Position numbers and translations under genes: made by a program
Assembly (NCBI RefSeq): GCF_007120195.1
Contig: NZ_SKOG01000145.1
Span: forward strand, 1-64,000
Length of the DNA: 64,000 bases
Reading direction: 5' to 3'
Source of the DNA: Aquisalimonas sp.
GTDB lineage: Bacteria > Pseudomonadota > Gammaproteobacteria > Nitrococcales > Aquisalimonadaceae
In this document: positions 25,994 through 35,356 of the stretch, piece after piece
Position numbering within the stretch: the first letter of the stretch is position 1
How the letters are laid out: the number at the start of each line of letters is the position of its first letter
Notes under the pieces: model-generated
What the model was told of the DNA's origin: nothing
Database searches by the model: none
The model's input: only the letters and a program-made list of their open reading frames with translations

Positions 25994-26455
25994 ATGCAAA
26001 AGCTGTTCATGGCGCTTATGGCCGCCATGCTCCTCACCGCGTGCGCCGGAACGGGTGCGCCTGGCGATTCCGAGCGATTCAAACAGGGCCGAGACGCCTA
26101 CCTGAGCGGTGATTACGGTGAGGCCTTCGAACGCCTGATCACAGAAGCCGACGCCGGCAACCCCGACGCCCAATACACGATCGGCTACATGTACTACGAG
26201 GGCCTGGGCGTCAGCCGTGACGAAGAGCGGGCGCTGAGCTGGATCCGCCGGGCTGCGGATAACGGCAGCCGCAAGGCGCTCGACGCCTTGGGGGAACTCG
26301 CGAGCATGGGCGGCAACCGACCGGGCTCCAGGACTGAACCGGCCGAGGCACCCCCCGAGGGCAAGCAACCACTGCCTTCCGACCCGGTGCCAGATGCAAC
26401 CGAGGAGGAGATCCGCGATGAGCTACCCCGGGAATTGACCGACGACGAGACCTAA
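25994..26455 (+). CDS. Sel1-repeat lipoprotein
   Basis: 153 aa from the ATG at 25994, chosen because GGGAG lies nine bases upstream, whereas the ORF-track ATG at 25985 abuts it. The N-terminus MQKLFMALMAAMLLTAC is a lipoprotein signal with lipobox LTAC. One clear Sel1-like repeat pair covers about 30-95 (GDYGEAFERLITEADAGNPDAQYTIGYMYYEGLGV, then ERALSWIRRAADNGSRKALDALG). The tail is acidic and proline-rich. Such proteins act as periplasmic or outer-membrane scaffolds; the partner here is unknown. Confidence 0.82.
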   Translation: MQKLFMALMAAMLLTACAGTGAPGDSERFKQGRDAYLSGDYGEAFERLITEADAGNPDAQYTIGYMYYEGLGVSRDEERALSWIRRAADNGSRKALDALGELASMGGNRPGSRTEPAEAPPEGKQPLPSDPVPDATEEEIRDELPRELTDDET

Positions 26456-26508
26456 GCCCATTGCCTGACCGCGCGGGATCGTCCCCGTTGCCTTGCGAAA
26501 ACGCCGAC

Positions 26509-27843
26509 CTACTCCCCGAGCCGCAGTGCCTTGATAAAAACCTGGGACCGGCGTTTCAGATTATACAGTGACTGTCGCTCCACCGGGAGATCCTGCAGCC
26601 GGGCAGGCTCGAATCCCCGCTCCCTGAACCAATGGGCAGTGCGCGTCGTCAGCACGAACAGGTGCTCCAGACCCCGCGTGCGGGCCTCCCGCTCCACATG
26701 GCGCAATAGCGTATCGCCCCGGTTGCCTCCTCGGTACTCGGGGTGGATGACGAAACATTCCAGCTCGGCCATGCCGGCGCTGCGATGGGGGGACAGCGCC
26801 GCGGTGGCGATAATCATGCCGTCACGTTCCACCACCAGGTAGTCACCAATGCGCGTCTCCAGTTCTTCCCGGGAGCGACGCACCAGCACCCCTTCGCGCT
26901 CCAGCGGCTCGATCAACCGCAGAATCCCCCCCACATCGTCCGCGGTGGCGGGTCGCAGCGATTCAAACGGATCACCGGCGACCAGCGTGCCGACGCCGTC
27001 GCGGGTAAACAGCTCCAGCAGCAGCCCGCCGTCGCGCTCGCGATTAACCAGATGTACGCGTTGCACGCCCTGGCGACACGCACGCACCGCCGCATCCAAA
27101 AGGCGCAGCCGTGCGGTACCGTCGCATTGCCTCCGCAAGGCCTCCAGGTGCCATCCGGCCTCTTGGAGGTCCAACTCGCGGATCAACTCGCCGGCCTCGT
27201 CGAGCAGCACGTCGCCGTCGGTGAGATAAAGCAGCTTGTCCGCCGCGAGCGCGGTGGCCGAACACAACGCCACGTCCTCGGCGACCAGATTGAACACCTC
27301 CCCCGTGGGGGAGCACCCCAGGGGCAGGACGAGCACGATATTACCGGCGGCGAGGCGCTCGCGAATGGCAGTGGTGTCTATGCGGCGGACTTCACCCGTG
27401 TGCTGGTAGTCGACGCCGTCGCGCACGCCGAGTGGTTTGGCCGTGACGAAATTTCCGGAGGCGACGCGCAAGCGGAACCCAGCCATGGGCGAATTGGCCA
27501 GGCCCATGGACAGCAGTGCCTCGATTTCTACCCGCAGGGCGCCCACGGCTTCCTTGACCGCCTCGAGCGCCGCGGCGTCGGTAATGCGGTAGTCACCGTG
27601 GTAGCGCAGCTCCACGTTTCGCAGCCGCAGGCGTTCCTCAATCTGAGGCCGGGCACCCGGCACCAGCACCACGCGAACGCCGAGGCTGTTGAGCAGGGCG
27701 ATATCCTGCAGGAGCGCCGCCGCCCGCTCGCCTCGCAAGGCACCGCCGCCGACACTGACCACCATTGTGCGTCCGCGGTGGGCGTTGATGTACGGCGAGC
27801 TGCGCCGGAACCACTGGACGAAGGCAGCAGTGTCACGCGCCAT
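26509..27843 (-). CDS. argA: N-acetylglutamate synthase
   Basis: 444 aa, the classical two-domain ArgA. The N-terminal amino-acid-kinase-like domain (about 1-290) includes AHRGRTMVVSVGGGALRG and is the arginine-binding regulatory part. The C-terminal GNAT domain carries LECFVIHPEYRGGNRGDTLLRHVEREARTRGLEHLFVLTTRT. It commits glutamate to arginine synthesis. GGAGG lies eight bases upstream of the ATG, within the end of argE, and the genes overlap by 11 bases. Confidence 0.95.
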   Translation of the reverse strand: MARDTAAFVQWFRRSSPYINAHRGRTMVVSVGGGALRGERAAALLQDIALLNSLGVRVVLVPGARPQIEERLRLRNVELRYHGDYRITDAAALEAVKEAVGALRVEIEALLSMGLANSPMAGFRLRVASGNFVTAKPLGVRDGVDYQHTGEVRRIDTTAIRERLAAGNIVLVLPLGCSPTGEVFNLVAEDVALCSATALAADKLLYLTDGDVLLDEAGELIRELDLQEAGWHLEALRRQCDGTARLRLLDAAVRACRQGVQRVHLVNRERDGGLLLELFTRDGVGTLVAGDPFESLRPATADDVGGILRLIEPLEREGVLVRRSREELETRIGDYLVVERDGMIIATAALSPHRSAGMAELECFVIHPEYRGGNRGDTLLRHVEREARTRGLEHLFVLTTRTAHWFRERGFEPARLQDLPVERQSLYNLKRRSQVFIKALRLGE

Positions 27844-29011
27844 GCGCCTGGCCTCCGCCAGCGACGCAAAAGCGGCGAATCAGCTGGCGCAGCAATTCCA
27901 CCGTCGGCTGCAGCCGGTCCACGTCAAGATACTCATTCGGCTGGTGCGCCTGATCGATATCTCCTGGCCCGAGTACCACCACATCCATACCCAACTCGCT
28001 GAAATACGGCCCTTCGGTCCCGAACGCCACGGCCCGTGACCGCGCGCCGGTCATCTCCTCGGCGGCCTGTACGATGGCCGCGTCAACCGGCGTTTCCATG
28101 GGGGGCAGTCCCGGGAACAGCGATTCCATCTCCACATCCAGCCCGGTTTCCCCGAGGACGCGGGGCAGGCGTTGCGCCAGGATGCCCCGCAGCTCCTCTA
28201 GACTCATGCCGGGCAAGGGTCGGATGTCGATATGCAGCTCGCAGTGCGCACAGATCCGGTTCGGATTGTCGCCACCGTGGATATAGCCCAGATTGAGCGT
28301 GGGCACGGGCACCTGGAAGCGCTTGTCGACGTTGCGCGACTGCAGCTGCTGACGCCAGGCCAGCACGTCGTTCAGCACCCGGTGCATCCCCTCCAGCGCG
28401 CTATTGCCAAGGGCCGGGTCACTGGAATGCCCGGAATGCCCCCGCACCCGGATCGCCTCCATCATCATGCCCTTGTGCAGATGGACCGGCTGCAAACCGG
28501 TCGGCTCACCGATCACGGCGTGACGGCCCAGGCGACGCTCGGCATCCACCAACGCCTTGGCGCCGGTCATACCACTCTCCTCGTCAGCGGTTGCCAGCAC
28601 CACCAGGGGTTGCTGCAAATCCTCCGGGCGCAGGTCCCGCACCGCCTCTACGATCAAGCCCAGGAAGGACTTCATATCCGCCGTGCCCAACCCGTAAAGC
28701 CGCCCAGCACGCGCGGTCAGTAAGAAAGGGTCCGTCTGCCAGCCTGTCTCGTCGTAGGGCACCGTGTCGGTGTGACCGGCAAGCACCAGACCGCCCTCAC
28801 CGCGGCCCAGAGTGGCGATGAGATTCGCCTTTGTCTGCTCGCCCGGCACGGGCTGGATCTCAACACCGAACCCGAGACCATCCAGCCATTCCGCGAGGCG
28901 ATCAACCACCGCCCGATTCCCCTGGTCCAGCATCGGGTTGACGCTGCTCACCGATGGCAAGGCGATGAGCTCCTCGAGCATCTGCATGAGCCTGGGCGGC
29001 TGTTGTGACAT
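27833..29011 (-). CDS. argE: Acetylornithine deacetylase
   Basis: 392 aa M20-family zinc hydrolase releasing ornithine from N-acetylornithine. Metal and catalytic motifs: LAGHTDTVPYDE, TADMKSFLGL, ATADEESGMTGAK, GEPTGLQPVHLHKG, and the C-terminal histidine region. GGGAGA lies eight bases before the ATG. argE-argA is a two-gene operon, as in Pseudomonas relatives. Use of ArgE implies the linear acetyl cycle, although ArgJ could be elsewhere. Confidence 0.93.
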   Translation of the reverse strand: MSQQPPRLMQMLEELIALPSVSSVNPMLDQGNRAVVDRLAEWLDGLGFGVEIQPVPGEQTKANLIATLGRGEGGLVLAGHTDTVPYDETGWQTDPFLLTARAGRLYGLGTADMKSFLGLIVEAVRDLRPEDLQQPLVVLATADEESGMTGAKALVDAERRLGRHAVIGEPTGLQPVHLHKGMMMEAIRVRGHSGHSSDPALGNSALEGMHRVLNDVLAWRQQLQSRNVDKRFQVPVPTLNLGYIHGGDNPNRICAHCELHIDIRPLPGMSLEELRGILAQRLPRVLGETGLDVEMESLFPGLPPMETPVDAAIVQAAEEMTGARSRAVAFGTEGPYFSELGMDVVVLGPGDIDQAHQPNEYLDVDRLQPTVELLRQLIRRFCVAGGGQAHGA

Positions 29012-29210
29012 GGGCGAATCTCCCGTTCTATTGCCCGATCTGGAGCGGCGCCAGAGCTAGCGACGCCGGACCTCCCCACCCCGGAAGGACGAGCGGCCTG
29101 GCACCAATGTTCAGGGCGTCGGCTTCAAGGATGGATTCTGGATAAACGCACGCCGGGGGGCAAACCGGTGAATACGGACGATCCGCGGCCCGATGCCGTC
29201 TAGCGTCCCG

Positions 29211-29879
29211 CTAGAGTCGACCGCTGCTCCAGCTGGATCGTCGACGCCAGCGCAGTCGCGGCAGGATCAGACCGGCGAAGATCCCCGCCGCCAGCACCGA
29301 CGCGCCGGCCACGAACCAGCGTTGGTCGTCGCGCTCGCGCAAGCGCTCACGCTCGTGCTCGAGATCCTGAATCGTGCGCTGCAAATCGATGACCTGCTTT
29401 TTAAGGTCCTCATTTTCCTGGTAGAGATCCAGACCCTGTTCGGCCTGCTCGATCCGCTGCTCAAGGGTCTCGCGCTCAGCCACGGAGGTGGCAAGTCGGC
29501 CCTCCAGCTCGTCGACGCGCTCACGGGCCTCGGCGAGACTTGTCTCCAGTTCCCGATTGTCGCTCTGGACATTCTCCAGCGCGCTCTCAGCGCGACTGAG
29601 CCGGGCACGGGCACTGGGCTGATCCGAGAGCAGGCGTGTCAACACCCAGCCCTCAAGTCCATTGTCCAACCGGACTTGGGTCCAGCCCGAGTCCTCACCC
29701 AGTACCTCCACGGGCGTGCCTGCGGGAACCATGCGCTGTATACGATACTGGTTACCCGGACCGCTACGCAGATCCAGGGCCAGCTCGTCGCTGATGTACC
29801 GCTCTTGAGCCATGGCGCCACCGCAGAGCAGCCAAACCATCAGAGCGACAATGGCGCAACATTTCGCAGCAACAGACAC
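29211..29879 (-). CDS. SH3b-domain coiled-coil membrane protein (YgiM/TIGR04211 type)
   Basis: 222 aa from the GTG at 29879, which has GGAG eight bases upstream; the ORF-track start 19 codons earlier would place a polar segment before the signal peptide. The signal sequence CCAIVALMVWLLCGGAMA is followed by QERYISDELALDLRSGPGNQYRIQRMVPAGTPVEVL, a bacterial SH3 domain. A coiled coil spans about 85-185 and a C-terminal helix (WFVAGASVLAAGIFAGLILP) anchors it, leaving a basic tail in the cytoplasm. The function is unknown; the family is common in gammaproteobacteria. Confidence 0.85.
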   Translation of the reverse strand: MSVAAKCCAIVALMVWLLCGGAMAQERYISDELALDLRSGPGNQYRIQRMVPAGTPVEVLGEDSGWTQVRLDNGLEGWVLTRLLSDQPSARARLSRAESALENVQSDNRELETSLAEARERVDELEGRLATSVAERETLEQRIEQAEQGLDLYQENEDLKKQVIDLQRTIQDLEHERERLRERDDQRWFVAGASVLAAGIFAGLILPRLRWRRRSSWSSGRL

Positions 29880-30100
29880 GAACCAGTCTCCAGTCAGGGG
29901 CAGGTCATTGCGGGCCGAGAATTTTAGCGCCAGCACCCGGATTCACAAGGGGCGCGGGCACACTGCGGAACCCATGGCGGATGTCAGCATAGCAGCATAC
30001 GCCGGCACCCCCCAGGCCCTCCGACCAGCAAGGCCCTAAGGCGTACCCGCTTGCTGTGCTGTTAGACTCTCGAGCCTGACCAGCCAGGGGGAAGCGGCCC

Positions 30101-31312
30101 ATGACCCAGACACCTTCACCCTTGTTCATGAAACGCGGCGAGGAGCGTCGCCTCCGGGCGGGGCATCTCTGGGTGTTCAGCAACGAGATCGACCGTGCAC
30201 GCTCCCCGCTCAAGGCGTTCACGCCAGGCGACCAAGTCATCCTGCGCGACCACAGCGGCCGCGCACTGGGAAGCGCCTACGTCAACCCGAACTCGCTGCT
30301 GTGCGCGCGCCTGATCAGCCGTGATGCCGAGCGGAACCTGGACACGTCATTGCTGGTGCACCGCCTCAACATGGCCCTGGCGCTGCGCGAGCGGCATTTC
30401 CCCACACCCCATTACCGCCTGGTGCACGGCGACGGCGACGGGCTCTCGGGACTGGCGATCGACCGTTACGGCGACACCTGCGTGGTCCAGCCCAATACCG
30501 CCGGCATGGACCGGGCCCAGGAGGCGATCGTGGACGCCCTGCAACGGGTGGTTCGTCCGGCACATATCCTGATCCGCGGCGACAGCCCCGTGCGCGGCCT
30601 GGAAGGCCTTGATCCCCGCGTGGAATGGGTGGGCGGCAACGGCCCCGATGAGTTGGACATCGTCGAGAACGACCTTGCCTTCCAGGTACCCGCCACCTCC
30701 GGGCAGAAAACCGGCTGGTACTTCGACCACCGGGCCAACCGCGCCCGTCTTGCCCCCCACGTCGCCGGGGGGCGCGTACTGGACGTATTCAGCTACGCCG
30801 GCGCCTGGGGCCTGCAGGCCCTGGCCGCTGGCGCGCGGCAACTGACCGCCGTTGACAGCGCCTCCCAGGCCCTGGACGCGCTGGCGACCAACGCCAAGCG
30901 CAACGGACTGGCCGAGCAGGTAACCGCCATCGAAGGCGATGCCTTCGAAGCGCTCCGCGCCCTGCGGCAGGAAGGCGAACGCTTCAACACCGTCATCCTG
31001 GACCCGCCGGCCTTCGTCAAGCGCAAAAAAGACCTAAAGGCCGGGCTGGCGGGCTATCGGCGCCTCAATCAGCTCGCCCTACAGGTCCTGGAGAAAGACG
31101 GCACCCTGATCACCGCCTCCTGCTCCGCCCACGTGGAGGAGAGCGCCTTGCTCAAAGAAGTTCTCGCCGCGTCCCGCCACGTCGACCGTTCTCTGCAGCT
31201 CGTCGAGCGCGGCGGCCAAGCGCCCGACCACCCGGAACATCCAGCCATTCCGGAGACTCGATACCTGAAAGCCTTTTTCATGCGCGTGGCCCCGGCATGG
31301 AGTACGCCGTAG
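30101..31312 (+). CDS. rlmI: 23S rRNA (C1962-C5)-methyltransferase
   Basis: 403 aa. An N-terminal PUA domain (LFMKRGEERRLRAGHLWVFSNEIDRARSPLKAFTPGD) is followed by an EEHEY-like domain and the AdoMet domain (VLDVFSYAGAWGLQALAAGA, VILDPPAFVKRKKDLKAGLAGYRRLNQ, SCSAHVEE). GGGGGAAG lies about eight bases upstream of the ATG. The catalytic cysteine is probably that of TASCSAH. It precedes lgt by 96 bases on the same strand. Confidence 0.93.
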   Translation: MTQTPSPLFMKRGEERRLRAGHLWVFSNEIDRARSPLKAFTPGDQVILRDHSGRALGSAYVNPNSLLCARLISRDAERNLDTSLLVHRLNMALALRERHFPTPHYRLVHGDGDGLSGLAIDRYGDTCVVQPNTAGMDRAQEAIVDALQRVVRPAHILIRGDSPVRGLEGLDPRVEWVGGNGPDELDIVENDLAFQVPATSGQKTGWYFDHRANRARLAPHVAGGRVLDVFSYAGAWGLQALAAGARQLTAVDSASQALDALATNAKRNGLAEQVTAIEGDAFEALRALRQEGERFNTVILDPPAFVKRKKDLKAGLAGYRRLNQLALQVLEKDGTLITASCSAHVEESALLKEVLAASRHVDRSLQLVERGGQAPDHPEHPAIPETRYLKAFFMRVAPAWSTP

Positions 31313-31408
31313 TCTTGCTAACAGCACACGCTCCCCCATTGGACACACGGCCCACGGCCCTCGATGAGGACGTGCGGAGTTCCGATTGCATAGGTACCAT
31401 CGCAAATC

Positions 31409-32200
31409 ATGTTGACCTATCCTGACATTGACCCGGTCGCCATCAATCTGGGCCCCATCGCCATCCACTGGTACGGGCTTATGTACCTGGTGGGCTTTCT
31501 CGGCGCCTGGCTCCTCGGCCGCTGGCGCGCACGCCGCGACGACAGCCCCATCCGCCCCGAACACATGGAAGACCTGCTCGTATTCGGCGCCCTCGGCGCC
31601 ATCCTCGGCGGGCGCATCGGTTACGTCGTATTTTATGACCCCAACCTGCTCGCCACCGACCCGCTGGCGCTGATCCGCATCTGGGAAGGCGGCATGAGCT
31701 TCCATGGCGGGCTGCTGGGCGTGCTGGCTGCGCTGTGGCTATACAGCTGGCGCCGGGGCTGCGGTTTTCTGCGCCTCGCCGACTTCACGGCACCGCTGGT
31801 CCCGATTGGCCTGGGCGCAGGACGGATCGGCAACTTCATCAACGGCGAACTGTGGGGACGCACAAGCGACCTGCCCTGGGCCATGGTCTATCCACCCATG
31901 GGGCCGGATCCGCGCCACCCTTCACAGCTCTACCAGTTCTTGCTCGAGGGGGTGGTTCTGTTCATCGCGCTGTGGCTGTTCTCACGCAAGCCCAGGCCTA
32001 CCATGGCTGTCTCGTCCCTGTTCCTGATCCTCTACGGGTCATTCCGCTTCATCGTCGAATTCGTGCGCCTGCCCGATGAACAGATCGGCTACCTCGCCTT
32101 CGGCTGGCTTACCATGGGGCATGTGCTCTCGATTCCCATGATTATCCTTGGTGGTGTTCTTTTCTACCTTGCCTATCGCGGGCGTCGGTCGACCCGCTAA
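31409..32200 (+). CDS. lgt: Prolipoprotein diacylglyceryl transferase
   Basis: 263 aa inner-membrane enzyme with about seven hydrophobic helices. It transfers diacylglycerol to the lipobox cysteine of prolipoproteins, for example the Sel1 lipoprotein encoded nearby. The Lgt signature [16 protein letters not shown] is intact, and [16 protein letters not shown] is typical near the N-terminus. It is followed by thyA, the conserved lgt-thyA order. Confidence 0.96.
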   Translation: MLTYPDIDPVAINLGPIAIHWYGLMYLVGFLGAWLLGRWRARRDDSPIRPEHMEDLLVFGALGAILGGRIGYVVFYDPNLLATDPLALIRIWEGGMSFHGGLLGVLAALWLYSWRRGCGFLRLADFTAPLVPIGLGAGRIGNFINGELWGRTSDLPWAMVYPPMGPDPRHPSQLYQFLLEGVVLFIALWLFSRKPRPTMAVSSLFLILYGSFRFIVEFVRLPDEQIGYLAFGWLTMGHVLSIPMIILGGVLFYLAYRGRRSTR

Positions 32201-32329
32201 GGGGGAGGGGACATTGCAGCACACTCGCCCGGAGTCACGCGCGGCCACCGCGATATCGGCGTGCGCAGGAACAACCGCATCGGGGCTGGCGCACCGTGCG
32301 TGTCGCCTTGCGAGCTGGAGGGCGAGGCC

Positions 32330-33169
32330 ATGAGGGCCTACTTGGACTTGTTACGGGATGTGCTGGATAACGGCTCCGACCGCGGCGATCGGACCGGTGT
32401 CGGCACACGGTCGGTATTCGGCCGGCAGGTGAGATTCGACTTATCGCGTGGATTTCCCCTCCTGACGACCAAGAAGGTTCACATCAGGTCGGTCATTTAC
32501 GAACTGCTTTGGTTTCTGCGCGGCGATACCAATACCGGGTACCTGAATGCCCACGGCGTGAGTATCTGGGATGAATGGGCAACCAAGGACGGAGACCTCG
32601 GTCCAGTGTACGGCAAGCAATGGCGTTCCTGGGGCGGTCCAAACGGCGAAACCATCGACCAGATTAGCGAAGTCATTCATTTGATCGCCACTGACCCTAC
32701 GTCGAGACGCCTGCTTGTCGGCAGCTGGAATCCCGCTGAACTCCCCCTCGACGGCCTCGCCCCCCAGGACAACGTCCGCCACGGTCGGATGGCCCTTGCG
32801 CCCTGTCACTGCTTGTTCCAGTTTTATGTGGACAACGGCAGGCTGAGCTGCCAGCTCTATCAACGCAGCGCGGACCTGTTCCTGGGGGTGCCTTTCAATA
32901 TTGCGAGTTATGCCCTTCTAACGCACATGATTGCCCAGCAGTGCAATCTCGAACTCGGAGAGTTTATCCACACGTTCGGCGACCTGCATCTCTACAGGAA
33001 CCATCTAACCGATGATATCGTCTACGAGCAGCTTCGTCGCGAACCGCGCCCGCCACCGCGCTTGACGATCAAGCGCAAACCCGTGTCGATATTTGACTAC
33101 GCATTCGAGGATTTCGCGTTTCACGGGTACGATCCGCATCCGGCCATCAAGGCTCCTATCGCCGTGTGA
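32330..33169 (+). CDS. thyA: Thymidylate synthase
   Basis: 279 aa from the ATG at 32330, which has GGAGG eight bases upstream; the ORF-track start adds 23 unrelated residues. It methylates dUMP with methylene-THF, producing DHF. The active-site cysteine lies in [12 protein letters not shown], with [12 protein letters not shown] at the N-terminus and the dUMP-binding [26 protein letters not shown] would be recycled by FolA, encoded 3 kb downstream. Confidence 0.97.
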   Translation: MRAYLDLLRDVLDNGSDRGDRTGVGTRSVFGRQVRFDLSRGFPLLTTKKVHIRSVIYELLWFLRGDTNTGYLNAHGVSIWDEWATKDGDLGPVYGKQWRSWGGPNGETIDQISEVIHLIATDPTSRRLLVGSWNPAELPLDGLAPQDNVRHGRMALAPCHCLFQFYVDNGRLSCQLYQRSADLFLGVPFNIASYALLTHMIAQQCNLELGEFIHTFGDLHLYRNHLTDDIVYEQLRREPRPPPRLTIKRKPVSIFDYAFEDFAFHGYDPHPAIKAPIAV

Positions 33170-33600
33170 CTGACCGGAAGACCGGGGCAGCGTCACCGCC
33201 TCAACACCACCGCTGTGCGGGGTTGGATTGGATCGGGCGCCGGTGCCATGCTGTCCCGCCAGCGTAGCCTCTTGCGTCCGCGCCCGCCCGAATCCGGCCA
33301 GGATGACGAAGAGCTGCCGGTGCCGCCCGTCGGATCCGGCCACGGCTGGCATACTATCCGTCCAAAACGGATGGTCGCATCAGTATTAGGTAATACCCGC
33401 ATCAATGTAGGGGAACACTCGTATCAATATGGGGGGATCCCGAATAATGAAACATGGTAGCATCGACGGATACAGGCTGGCGGACACTGCTCCCCTTGGC
33501 TTACGGGTGTCGTTCTGATCATCGCGGTGACTGGGCCGCCGGCTTGCGCGGGCAACGGACCGCCCTGGCCCGCAACTCGGCAATCTTGGCGGATGGGACC
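33170..33600. other. Intergenic region thyA to GGDEF gene
   Basis: 431 bases without a convincing gene. The first 185 bases hold nothing I can name. From 33356 onward it becomes a dense regulatory-looking stretch: an ATCCGT-CCAAA-ACGGAT inverted repeat (33356-33372), then three tandem 22-bp repeats (33376-33441). The GGDEF ORF can be extended upstream to an ATG at 33454, but that start has no close ribosome site. Confidence 0.6.
33376..33441. repeat. Three tandem 22-bp imperfect repeats upstream of the GGDEF gene
   Basis: Three copies begin at 33376, 33398 and 33420, exactly 22 bases apart. They share CGYATCA followed by a purine/T-rich core and a G-run (CGCATCAATGTAGGGG, CGTATCAATATGGGGG). 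The first copy contains the perfect palindrome GTATTA-GG-TAATAC. A period of about two helical turns puts every copy on the same face of the DNA, as in cooperative regulator sites. They lie 160-225 bases upstream of the preferred GGDEF start. Confidence 0.65.
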
Positions 33601-34707
33601 ATGCCGGATAAGCAACGCCCTCTCGACCCGCAACGGCTGTTGGTACTCCGGGCACTGCTCGTATTCACGGTTTTCGGCTGCCTGTTTTTCGCCATACTGA
33701 ACCTCTCGCGTGGCGTCTACCCGCTCGCTGCCATCGAGCTCGTCATCGCCGGCTTTTCGGCCTGGCTCTACTACTGGATCGAGCGCACGCCCGTTCCCCA
33801 GCGGTGGCTGATGATCTATCTGGTGCTGTTTTTCGGCACAATAATGGTCGCGATCGGTACCCCCAGCGGAACAGCGACCATCTTTGTCTGGGTGTTCCTG
33901 ATTCCGCTCATTGCTCACCTGCTGCTCGGGCGCGCGCGCGGTCTGGCGGTGTCGGTGGTGTTCCTGGCCCTGGCGGCGACCCTCTACTTCTATCGCATGC
34001 ACGGCCACAGTGAACTGATGGAGGTGATCGCGATCGCCAACGTGGTCATCTGCGCGTTCGTCATCACGGGCTTGTCGTACGCCTATGAAGCGGGGCGGGA
34101 GCAAACCGAGCGCCGCCTCCAGGAGTTGGCCTCCACCGACGCGTTGACCGGGTTGCCGAACCGCGGGGCGCTGGAGCCGATCCTGCGGCACAAACAGGCG
34201 GAAGCCCTGCGGGATGCGTCGGAGTTTGCCGTGTTGTCCATGGATCTCGACTATTTTAAGGCAATCAATGATGACTATGGTCATCAGGTGGGGGATCGCA
34301 CCCTGGTGGTATTCGCGGAGCTACTCAGGCAGCGGCTTCGAGCCAGTGATGTGCCGTGCCGCTGGGGTGGCGAGGAGTTCCAGGTGCTGCTCAGTGGCAC
34401 CGGGCGCGCGGGCGCGGCACGCATCGCCGAAGACATCCGCAATGCCCTCGCCACGACTGAGATCACGGCCGAAGACCACTGTTTTCGCATGACCATCAGC
34501 GTTGGCGTTGCCGTCTACCCAGAGGATGCCAGCGACACGCCGGAGTTGCTGCTCGTCGCGGATCGACGGCTTTATCAGGCAAAGACACAAGGCCGCAACC
34601 GGGTCGTCGACGGCAGCGCTGATGGACAGGCCAGGTACGTGCGCATGGGTGAGCCCCCTGGTGTCGATGCTCAGCGATCCCGCAAAAAAACCCTCAGGGC
34701 CCACTAA
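33601..34707 (+). CDS. Membrane-bound diguanylate cyclase (GGDEF)
   Basis: 368 aa from the ATG at 33601. About five membrane helices lie at 12-165 (LVLRALLVFTVFGCLFFAIL through VVICAFVITGLSYAY). The GGDEF domain starts STDALTGLPNRGALEPIL. The active loop is RWGGEEF (about 255-261), a competent variant, and RASD sits five residues before it as a product-inhibition I-site. It should make c-di-GMP from two GTP. No periplasmic sensor domain is recognisable; the membrane part may be the sensor. Its stop overlaps the stop of the convergent small gene. A longer start at 33454 cannot be excluded. Confidence 0.88.
   Translation: MPDKQRPLDPQRLLVLRALLVFTVFGCLFFAILNLSRGVYPLAAIELVIAGFSAWLYYWIERTPVPQRWLMIYLVLFFGTIMVAIGTPSGTATIFVWVFLIPLIAHLLLGRARGLAVSVVFLALAATLYFYRMHGHSELMEVIAIANVVICAFVITGLSYAYEAGREQTERRLQELASTDALTGLPNRGALEPILRHKQAEALRDASEFAVLSMDLDYFKAINDDYGHQVGDRTLVVFAELLRQRLRASDVPCRWGGEEFQVLLSGTGRAGAARIAEDIRNALATTEITAEDHCFRMTISVGVAVYPEDASDTPELLLVADRRLYQAKTQGRNRVVDGSADGQARYVRMGEPPGVDAQRSRKKTLRAH
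34670..34699 (-). terminator. Weak candidate terminator for the small gene at 34.7 kb
   Basis: On the minus strand, just after the small gene's stop and inside the 3' end of the GGDEF gene, CCC-TGA-GGG is followed by seven T residues. The stem is only three or four base pairs, so the T-run is the stronger part of the evidence. Confidence 0.3.
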
Positions 34708-35144
34708 CCCTTCAATACGTACGGCCAGTCATCAGCCGCCTGGGCGGCCTCTTCACGGGTATAGAATCGGCCCCGGCGGACGAATCCCGCGACAACTGAC
34801 GCCTTCACGGAAACCACTTTCCCCGTGTCGGAACGTTCCAGGACCCAGTCCTCGGGCAAGCCGTCAAGCAGGTGCATCGGTGCCGGCAAACCGTCCCTGT
34901 CGCGCGCGAGCGCCACGACACCCGAGGCCTCGTCCCGGAAGGCAGCCCGGAATCCCTGTTCCCGGTTATTTCCGCTAACGCCACAGCTGCCCATGTACTT
35001 GATGTTGTCCTGGATCAGTTGGTCTCCATCCAGCGGGCGAATCGCGGGCTGCGCGTTCTCGGAAGTGTCACATTGTTTTACATGCTGGCTGCCACCCGCA
35101 CCCAGCGACGTGCTCATGCGCGGTTCTTTCATCGACAGGCCCAT
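34704..35144 (-). CDS. Small conserved orphan protein with sigma54-like promoter
   Basis: 146 aa from the ATG at 35144, preceded by GGGAGGAGG at six bases; the ORF-track GTG lies upstream of that site. The last 90 residues match the orphan at 14638-14970: GVSGNNREQGFRAAFRD, then APMHLLDGLPEDWVLER and VVSVKASVVAGFVRRGRFYTREEAA. The first 60 residues are an unrelated polar extension. No signal peptide or membrane segment is visible. The function is unknown. It is divergent from another small gene (35394), and a sigma54-type element lies at the correct distance upstream. Confidence 0.78.
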   Translation of the reverse strand: MGLSMKEPRMSTSLGAGGSQHVKQCDTSENAQPAIRPLDGDQLIQDNIKYMGSCGVSGNNREQGFRAAFRDEASGVVALARDRDGLPAPMHLLDGLPEDWVLERSDTGKVVSVKASVVAGFVRRGRFYTREEAAQAADDWPYVLKG

Positions 35145-35194
35145 GGCAGGCCTCCTCCCACTCACACCGGTAATGCGCCCATGCTGAATATGAA

Positions 35195-35210
35195 AGCATC
35201 ACTCATGCCA
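35195..35210 (-). promoter_or_regulatory. Sigma54-like promoter for the small orphan gene
   Basis: On the minus strand TGGCATGAGTGATGCT matches the RpoN consensus TGGCACG-N4-TTGCW at all but two defined positions, with GG and GC correctly spaced for -24/-12. The start would be near 35184, leaving about 40 bases to the ATG, with GGGAGGAGG inside. It faces a near-identical element at 35341-35356. Confidence 0.58.
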
Positions 35211-35230
35211 CATGCGTGAGCTCTCAAACC

Positions 35231-35283
35231 GCGCGCAGCCCCTTCGCGCACGCCCCGTCAACAGCGATCGGGCGGTCTGCCCG
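35231..35283. promoter_or_regulatory. Candidate activator sites between the two sigma54-like promoters
   Basis: Two inverted repeats lie roughly midway: GCGCG-N9-CGCGC (35231-35249) and CGGGC-GGTCT-GCCCG (35269-35283). Sigma54 promoters need an upstream enhancer-binding protein, and these are the only symmetrical candidates in the 130-base interval. Neither resembles the NtrC consensus. The role is inferred from position only. Confidence 0.28.
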
Positions 35284-35340
35284 GCGCAACGGACCCGAGG
35301 CGGGGGGACGGCAACTGCGGTGACGCGACCCACGACTAAG

Positions 35341-35356
35341 TGGCACATATGATGCT
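35341..35356 (+). promoter_or_regulatory. Sigma54-like promoter for the small gene at 35.4 kb
   Basis: TGGCACATATGATGCT has the TGGCAC -24 box and a TGCT -12 box with the invariant GG and GC ten bases apart; two other consensus positions differ. The start would fall near 35367, 27 bases before the ATG, leaving room for the AGGTGG ribosome site. The element is almost the mirror copy of the one at 35195-35210 (shared TGGCA-N4-TGATGCTT). Confidence 0.6.

Noticed and set aside
33376-33441. CRISPR-like array
   Set aside because: The 22-bp units are contiguous with no spacers, and no cas gene is present.
33215-33460. 81-aa ORF before the GGDEF gene
   Set aside because: It reads through the 22-bp repeats and has no ribosome site or protein-like character.
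35211-35340. NtrC binding sites between the sigma54-like promoters
   Set aside because: No TGCAC-N5/7-GTGCA-type match; only unrelated GC inverted repeats are present.
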